NCBI RefSeq assembly: GCF_022539505.1
Contig: NC_061513.1
Coordinates: 176,482,017-176,546,016 of the forward strand
Direction of reading: 5' to 3'
Source of the DNA: Lolium rigidum
Taxonomy: Eukaryota > Streptophyta > Magnoliopsida > Poales > Poaceae
DNA: 64,000 bases
Positions 58,344 to 64,000 of this stretch are shown here, one piece after another. A program made the position numbers and the translations under genes. A model generated the notes under the pieces. It saw only the letters and a program-made list of their open reading frames with translations, was not told the origin of the DNA and made no database searches. The first letter of the stretch is position 1. Each line of letters begins with the position of its first letter.

Positions 58344-60434
58344 ATGGCTATTCCTGAGAATATTAAGTTGTGTGATTTTACTAGCACCAACAACAATGAT
58401 TTTATTTGCACACCCATTGCTCCACCTGCTCCTGAAGCAACTTTTTATGAGATTAAGCATGCCTTGTTGAACCTTGTTATGAAAGAGCAATTTTCTGGTG
58501 TTAGTACTGATGATGCTGCTTCTGACCTCAACAATTTCGTTGCGCTATGTGAGATGCAAAAATATAAGGATGTAGATGGTGATATTATTAAGTTGAAATT
58601 GTTTCCTTTCTCATTAAGAGGTAGAGCTAAGGAGTGGTTGCTATCTTTGCCTAAAAATAGTATTGATTCTTGGGTTAAATGCAAAGATGTTTTTATTGGA
58701 AAATATTATCCTCCTGCTAAAATTATATCTTTGAGAAGTGATATTATGAAGTTTAGACAATTTTATACTGAGCATGTTGGCCAAACTTGGGAAAGAATGA
58801 AATCTTTGGTTAAAAATTGTCCCACTCATGGACTGACTACTTGGATGATTATTCAAACCTTCTATGCAAGACTAAATTTTTCTTCAAGGAACTTATTGGA
58901 TTCAGCTGCTGGAGGCACTTTTATGTCTATGACCCTTGGGGTGGCTACAAAACTTCTAGACAATATGATGGTAAATTATTCGGAGTGGCATACCGAGAGA
59001 GCTCCACAAGGTAAAAAGGTAAATTCTGCTGAGGAAACTTCTACTTTGAGTGATAAGATTGATGTTATTATGTCTATGCTTGCAAATGATAATGCTCCTA
59101 TGGATCCAAACAATGTTCTTTTGGCCTCTTTGGTTGCTCAAGAAGAAAATGTAGATGTGAATTTTATTAAGAGCAACAATTTTAATAATAATGCCTATAG
59201 GAATAATTTTGTTAGCAATAATTATAGGTTGTATCCTCCCAACAATGGAAGTGGTTTTAGTAACTCTTATGGTAATTCTTATAACAGCAATAGGAGTGCT
59301 CCCTCTGAACTTAAGGGTATGCTCAAATATTTTATTATTAAACAAACTGCTTTTAATAAATCTGTGGAGGAAAAATTTAGCAAAATAGATGCTCTTGTTT
59401 CTAAAGTGGATAGCCTTGCTCTTGATGTTGATCTTCTTAAATTAAAGGTTGTTCCTCATGATAATACTGAGAATAAAACTTTTTCTCAAGCAAATGCTAT
59501 TCAAGTTAGAATTGATGACAATATGAGGTTGTTAGCTGAATTGCATGCTAGGTGGGAAAGAGAAGATGAGATGGCTAGAGAAAATAATTTAGCCAAGGTT
59601 TACACAATCACCACCAATACTAATACTGAACCTTTGAATGCTAGCAAACCTCCTACTACTAGCAAAATAAAAAGTGTAGGAAAAGTCCCCACTCCACATA
59701 GAAAAGTGTATAAACCCATTAAAATTGTTCCCGACAAGCGTGCTGAAATTTTTAGAGGTGTGGGAGATAATTGTCCTTTAATTTTTTATAGCAATGATTT
59801 TGATTTTGAAAGTTATACCATTACTGAAGTTATAAAGTTCTTGCAAAAGCTCGCTGAAACTCCCGATGCTAGTGAACAAAATGTTGCTCTTACAAAGCAT
59901 ATTGCTAGTGCTATTATGAAAATGAGGGAAGAGAAGTTGAAACATGAGGCTTCAATTCCTAAAAAGTTAGAACATGGTTGGGAACCTATTATTAAGATTA
60001 GAGTAGAAGAATTTGATTGTAATGCTTTATGTGATGTTGGTGCAAGTATTTCTGTTATGCCTAAAAGAGTTGATGATACGCTTGACTTGTCACCATTAGA
60101 AAAATGTTATTTGGATGTTTTTCTTGTTGATGTTGCTGCAAAGAAACCTTTTGGGAGAGTTGATAATGTTCTTATACAAGTGAATAATAATTATGTACCC
60201 GTTGATTTTGTTGTTTTGGATATTGAATGCAATGTTTCATGCCCTATTATTTTGGGAAGACCGTTTCTTAGAACTGCAGGTGCTATCATTGATATGATAG
60301 ATGGAATAATTCGTTATCAATTTCCATTCAAAAGAGGTATGGAACACTTCCCTAGAAAAAGAAAAAAGTCACCTTATGGCTCTATTTATAGGACAACTTA
60401 TGGTGTTGATGAGTCACCTCTTGACAATACTTGA
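58344..60434 (+). CDS. gag: Athila-type Gag-protease polyprotein, 696 aa
   Basis: Uninterrupted frame starting MAIPENIKLCDFTSTNNNDF. Residues about 35-230 form the retrotransposon gag domain (LKLFPFSLRGRAKEWLLSLP, SWVKCKDVFIGKYYPPAK, CPTHGLTTWMIIQTFYARL). An asparagine-rich stretch follows (about 275-325), then a charged linker with coiled-coil-like character. Near residue 570 lies a retropepsin-like domain: CDVGASISVMPKR (the active site aspartate in a D-V-G-A-S context) and CPIILGRPFLRTAGAIIDM. It would form the particle and process it. No zinc knuckle is obvious. The frame is AT-rich and open along its whole length, unlike most genes here. The ATG is 181 bp after the LTR. Confidence 0.9.
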   Translation: MAIPENIKLCDFTSTNNNDFICTPIAPPAPEATFYEIKHALLNLVMKEQFSGVSTDDAASDLNNFVALCEMQKYKDVDGDIIKLKLFPFSLRGRAKEWLLSLPKNSIDSWVKCKDVFIGKYYPPAKIISLRSDIMKFRQFYTEHVGQTWERMKSLVKNCPTHGLTTWMIIQTFYARLNFSSRNLLDSAAGGTFMSMTLGVATKLLDNMMVNYSEWHTERAPQGKKVNSAEETSTLSDKIDVIMSMLANDNAPMDPNNVLLASLVAQEENVDVNFIKSNNFNNNAYRNNFVSNNYRLYPPNNGSGFSNSYGNSYNSNRSAPSELKGMLKYFIIKQTAFNKSVEEKFSKIDALVSKVDSLALDVDLLKLKVVPHDNTENKTFSQANAIQVRIDDNMRLLAELHARWEREDEMARENNLAKVYTITTNTNTEPLNASKPPTTSKIKSVGKVPTPHRKVYKPIKIVPDKRAEIFRGVGDNCPLIFYSNDFDFESYTITEVIKFLQKLAETPDASEQNVALTKHIASAIMKMREEKLKHEASIPKKLEHGWEPIIKIRVEEFDCNALCDVGASISVMPKRVDDTLDLSPLEKCYLDVFLVDVAAKKPFGRVDNVLIQVNNNYVPVDFVVLDIECNVSCPIILGRPFLRTAGAIIDMIDGIIRYQFPFKRGMEHFPRKRKKSPYGSIYRTTYGVDESPLDNT

Positions 60435-60696
60435 TTTGCACCATTTCTGCGCCTAGCTCAAAGGCGTTAAAGAAAAACGCTTATGGGAGACAACCCATGT
60501 TTTATTTCTGTTATTTTTGCTTTGTTGAGTCTTGGAAGTTATTTCTACTGTAATAACCGCTCCTTACCGTTTTTATTTCGTTTTTGTGCCAAGGGTAGCC
60601 TCTAATAGAAAGAAAGCGGTGTTTGGGGTATTTGCAATTCTGAAACAGATTCTGTGCTGGTCACGAAATTTGTTTTTAAAAATCGCCAGAACGTTA
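60435..60696 (+). other. Post-gag block shared with Athila-type element 1
   Basis: Contains GGGAGACAACCCATG (60486) and TTGAGTCTTGGAAGTTATTT (60525), matching 49720 and 49769 in element 1, and then diverges. No frame. Confidence 0.7.
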
Positions 60697-62408
60697 TGTA
60701 AACACCCGAATTTTTAAGTCCGGATGCCCTATTACATCATACATCGCAATCCCAGGAAGATTGTTTTTGCGAGACATAATAGTAAGTAGTTCAGAGTCAT
60801 CATTTATTACAACACATAATGGTCTTACAACAAGGGATCACATGATCCAATATTACACAAATAGATTGTTCAACATCACAAATAAGTAGCGGAAGCGTAG
60901 TAATAGTGGACTATCTATTCCACAGGCAACGCTTGACGTTAGAAGACGATCCTAGTTATCATAGACGTCCTGTTGTCCGTCATCCCGATACTCGTTGCTC
61001 CTCTTCAAAGTCCGGCATTTGAATAGCCAGTGGCAAAGCCATGAGTACTTTAAAGTACTCGCAAACTAATACTAAGGTAAAGACATATTAAGTGTAGTAA
61101 GGGGTGCTAAGCTCTAGGTTTATTTGCATAAAGCCAAGTTTTAATTTGATAAACATTTAGTAAAGACCCATCATTTGCTAGACTAACTCAAGTGGGAACA
61201 TTAGTGTCATTCCCACAATTCATTTGGGATCCAAGTCAAATCACCATTCAAATTCATCATTCTTTTTCAAAATGCTGATAACGGAAATAGTATGGCCTTT
61301 CCAACCGTCCATAACCGCGGACACGGCTATTCGAATAGGTTTAACACTCTGCAGAGGTTGTACTCTTGTGCCACAACTTTTGATTACATCCGTCGAGGAT
61401 AACCCCGAATCATCGTAACTCGGTACGCGGATCATCAACCTTAACCTTTCACTTATATGTCCTAGTATAGGCACCTCTCCCCATGAGCTTGGCCTCCCGG
61501 TGAAAACCAACTGTTAACCCGGGAACCGCACGAGGGCTTGGGTCGTACATTCACCTCATATTCACATCATTTCTCATATACGGAGGCAGCCTCGGCGTAA
61601 CCCCTATGATGCTTTTTAGAGGGAACCCATACTAAAATACACAAGTTTCTAGTTAAGCCCTACCCATAATCAGGTATTGTGGGGGTACTTGTATAATTGG
61701 AAGGGTATCGCATTCAAACCCATATCAGTTTTATATCAAAAATCACCATCTTCTCTTGGTCATATTTACCTTCAAAGTCATTCAATGGAATGAATCATCA
61801 TTCCAAGGTTTCAAATTCATTTCAAAGTCACATGTTCCCATCTAGACTAGTCAATTTTTATTTGATTAGCACTAGCAACTATCTCATGAGGGGTGCTATC
61901 TAGCTTTGAGTGTTTCTAAGCTAACCTTTAATCTTGTTCTACTCTATACCAAGTGAATCATAAATCAAAAAGTACTTTGAAGTAAATAAACAAAAATAAT
62001 TGCAAGGTAAAAACATGAGATATGTAATACATAAAGATTAAATGGGTGATGGTGCCTTGCTCTTGTAGAGATTTGCATCATGGTGGTTAGCAAGAGTATT
62101 AGCTTGCCTTGAGCAGAGTAGTTATCGAAGTTCTCCTCTTCTTCTTGGGAGTAGGCTTCCTCCTCTTGATACTCCTCGTTACTAGCGTCTATATACGAAT
62201 ACGAGGTATAAATACTAAACCAAGCTCACATACTAAACTAAAAACACTCAAAAGAGTTCACACCCTAATCCTATCATCAATCAAACATGGCATGGTGGAT
62301 TACTTGATTGATTCTTACTTAAGAGAATATTACTTTCCTCTCATTATTCTTATTTCTTTAATTTGGTATTTAGATCCTTAGAGAAATTAATTTCTTCTTA
62401 TTACATCC
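60697..62408 (-). repeat. Gypsy LTR, minus strand, truncated
   Basis: On the minus strand it ends AAATTCGGGTGTTTACA at 60697. It shares with the chromovirus LTRs the block with CTATTCGAATAG and CTCTGCAGAG (61327-61356). Its other end is cut at 62408 by the next LTR. No primer site or purine tract adjoins it and no matching 5-bp flanks are seen. Confidence 0.65.
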
Positions 62409-63566
62409 TGTTGACGTCAGAAACCCACTGGCGGGCAGCAACGGGCAACACAGTAGAGCCGGGAACAACTAGGCCTGCGGCTGGCCCCAGTCCCTCAGAG
62501 CGACGGCCCGCAAAGCCTCCTGGTCACACGTCCGATGCTATCGCAAGGGCGTGCCACCTGACCTATACCTGTTCAGGAAGGTGTTGGATGATGCCTCGCT
62601 TAGTTTCCTGCATGGCATACACGTAAACATTAAATACGAGCCTCGATCGGCTCTCAGGTTATCCTGTGAATCGGCTCAAAGAGCCGATCCACCCATGATT
62701 CGTGCGAGGTGTCCGAATATATGGTGGTCCTGCTTGATCAAGATAAAGCTAATGAGATCTACGACGATTTAGGGTTTTCACCGCATAATCGGATCATCCT
62801 ACTCACGATTGGGCCTCGCGCTCGCGCACGGTGACCGTAAGCCGATCCTAGACAGGGCCTAAAAACCAACACGAGGTTGATCCCCGGAACATCCTTTCTA
62901 GGGCTAGCAAACGTCACCCTACACGCCGCTGGATCCTCCAACCCTTTGTAGGGCCTAACTAATGCGGATATTAAACTAATCCTTGCAGAACAAGGAGCAA
63001 CCGTAACGGATCAGATCTACTAAACTATGATCAAGCGGGGTGCCGCCCCTACACCTGAGATAGATGTAAGGGCGGCTAGATGCATAAGGGTCGCACTATG
63101 ATAGCATATGATACGAAGAACAATGCTAACCCTAACACATCTAAGATAACTACGTTGCTCGCCATCAAAAAGGCTTCAGCACGAGCAACGCATGAACAAC
63201 GTAGGCTTGTGCTGCCTAGATCGCAAGATGCGATCTAGGAAGCATGGTGCTTACCGGAGAAACCCTCGAGACGAAGGAGTTGGCGATGCGCCGAGATTTG
63301 TTTGTGTTGAACGTTGGTTGTTGTTTATTCCATAAACCCTAGATACATATTTATAGTCCAGGGGACTTTCTAATTTAGGCGTGCACCTAACCGTGCACGG
63401 GTCAAACTCTATCTAACCGACACGTATCCTAATATGTTACAGATACAAGGGCAAACTAGCCCAAACTTTGCATGTAAGGCCGATTCACGTATTTCTTCTA
63501 TATATATTCTTCAAGTCCATCTTGATCGCGGCCCACCTCTGACTCGGTCAAATTCTGGTGATAACA
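62409..63566 (-). repeat. Gypsy-type 3' LTR, minus strand (1,158 bp)
   Basis: Bounded by TGTTGACGTCAG and GGTGATAACA. On the minus strand it opens TGTTATCACCAG, directly after a purine tract. TATAAATA lies at 63348-63355 on the minus strand. The element body continues beyond the window on the right. Confidence 0.8.
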
Positions 63567-63585
63567 CATGCCCCCCTGGTTTTGG
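63567..63585 (-). other. Polypurine tract of the rightmost element
   Basis: The minus strand reads AAACCAGGGGGGCATG immediately before the LTR start at 63566, fixing the LTR orientation. Confidence 0.8.
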
Positions 63586-63851
63586 AAATGACATTTCCAA
63601 AATCATTACGCTTTTCTTTCGTCGGGTCATGTCGTGGCGGAGCGTAACCGCCGCAGAACCTTCCATCATTACGCCTCGCCTCCTGGGCTTCTCTGTACGA
63701 ATTGATAATTTCGGCATCACATCCTCGAGAACCGTCATGGCATTAAATCTCCACTACACTCCTTTTATTTATCTGTGCCAAACGGTTCACCACTCCATCC
63801 CCTTGCTCTGCTCTGTCCACCAACGCCAAAAAACCCTCTTCCCCTGCAGCC

Positions 63852-64000
63852 ATGTCTTCCTCTTCCTCCTCCGCTTTAGGCCTCTCTCTCCAATCGTCGC
63901 CGAAGAACAAGGAAGAGGACGACCCCCGCTCCGGGGCGAACTCCATCTCCTCTGACAAGGAGAAGAAAGAAGGAGAAACAGAGAAGACCAAGGCCTCCCC
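63852..64000 (+). CDS. Start of an antisense gene beside the rightmost LTR (partial)
   Basis: ATG at 63852 opens MSSSSSSALGLSLQSSPKNK and continues with an acidic, lysine- and glutamate-rich stretch to the window end without a stop. A C-rich leader precedes it, with a weak TTTTATTTAT box near 63763. The orientation opposes the LTR 285 bp to its left, as in the PF04195-type gene at 45567. A serine tract and charged N terminus do not identify the family. Confidence 0.5.
   Translation, partial: MSSSSSSALGLSLQSSPKNKEEDDPRSGANSISSDKEKKEGETEKTKAS

Larger units (their letters stand above)
56587..60696 (+). mobile_element. Athila-type LTR element 2, 3'-truncated
   Basis: 5' LTR 56587-58162 (TGATACGTCCCAAACG...TTCATCA), primer site 58189-58206, gag-protease frame 58344-60434 and 262 bp of following sequence, then cut by another LTR at 60697. 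There is no RT before the cut, and the trailing block matches the non-coding region of element 1. The element may therefore be a short gag-protease-only type, or its pol may be lost with the truncation. Left flank is TGCGT; its partner is not in the window. Confidence 0.85.

Overview
This window is repeat-dense nuclear DNA of a grass, most likely a Triticeae species (wheat, barley, Aegilops or a relative). The basis is the mix of repeats: an Angela/BARE-type Copia LTR, two Athila-clade gypsy elements whose LTRs open with TGATACG and carry a TGGCGCCGTTGCC primer site, a chromovirus with a TGGTATCAGAGC primer site, a Tat-clade gypsy, a CACTA terminus and several MITEs. Nothing looks bacterial, organellar or ribosomal. 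I see no clearly intact host gene; most of the sequence is nested transposons.

Layout. 1-8003: the 3' end of a gypsy element and a very long, AT-rich, telobox-rich LTR, cut by a 100-N gap at 8004-8103. 8104-8970: a plus-strand RT/RNase H fragment. 8971-20893: a nearly complete minus-strand chromovirus with an open 1,019-codon pol, damaged gag-protease, and LTRs that are a mosaic of near-identical and strongly diverged blocks with no target duplication. 20894-35433: a gene-like island with three MITEs, SINE-like repeats, a broken multi-exon Transposase_24-type gene and a broken F-box/DUF295 gene. It ends in a CACTA terminus preceded by a 105-bp tandem array built on GGGCCGGCCC. 35434-42556: a decayed minus-strand Tat element whose remaining LTR has a primer site on one side and a polypurine tract on the other. 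42623-43858: an Angela-like LTR, interrupted by a 361-bp LTR at 43859.

45434-56150 holds a plus-strand gene pair of the 'putative gypsy type transposon' (PF04195) kind, antisense to the 361-bp LTR and with its own promoter. It is split by a 6.7-kb Athila-type element (47143-53858) with a perfect 5-bp target duplication. 56587-60696 is a second Athila-type element with an intact gag-protease frame and no visible polymerase. 60697-64000 has two more minus-strand gypsy LTRs and, at 63852, the start of another plus-strand antisense gene.

Nesting order that can be read: Angela was inserted by the 361-bp-LTR element, which was inserted by both Athila elements. The second Athila element is cut at 60697, and the LTR starting there is cut at 62409. 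The most unusual points are the mosaic chromovirus LTRs, the recurrent antisense genes beside gypsy LTRs, the GGGCCGGCCC array, the telobox-rich LTR, and the C insertions that turn CTG into CTCG between the two LTRs of the first Athila element.
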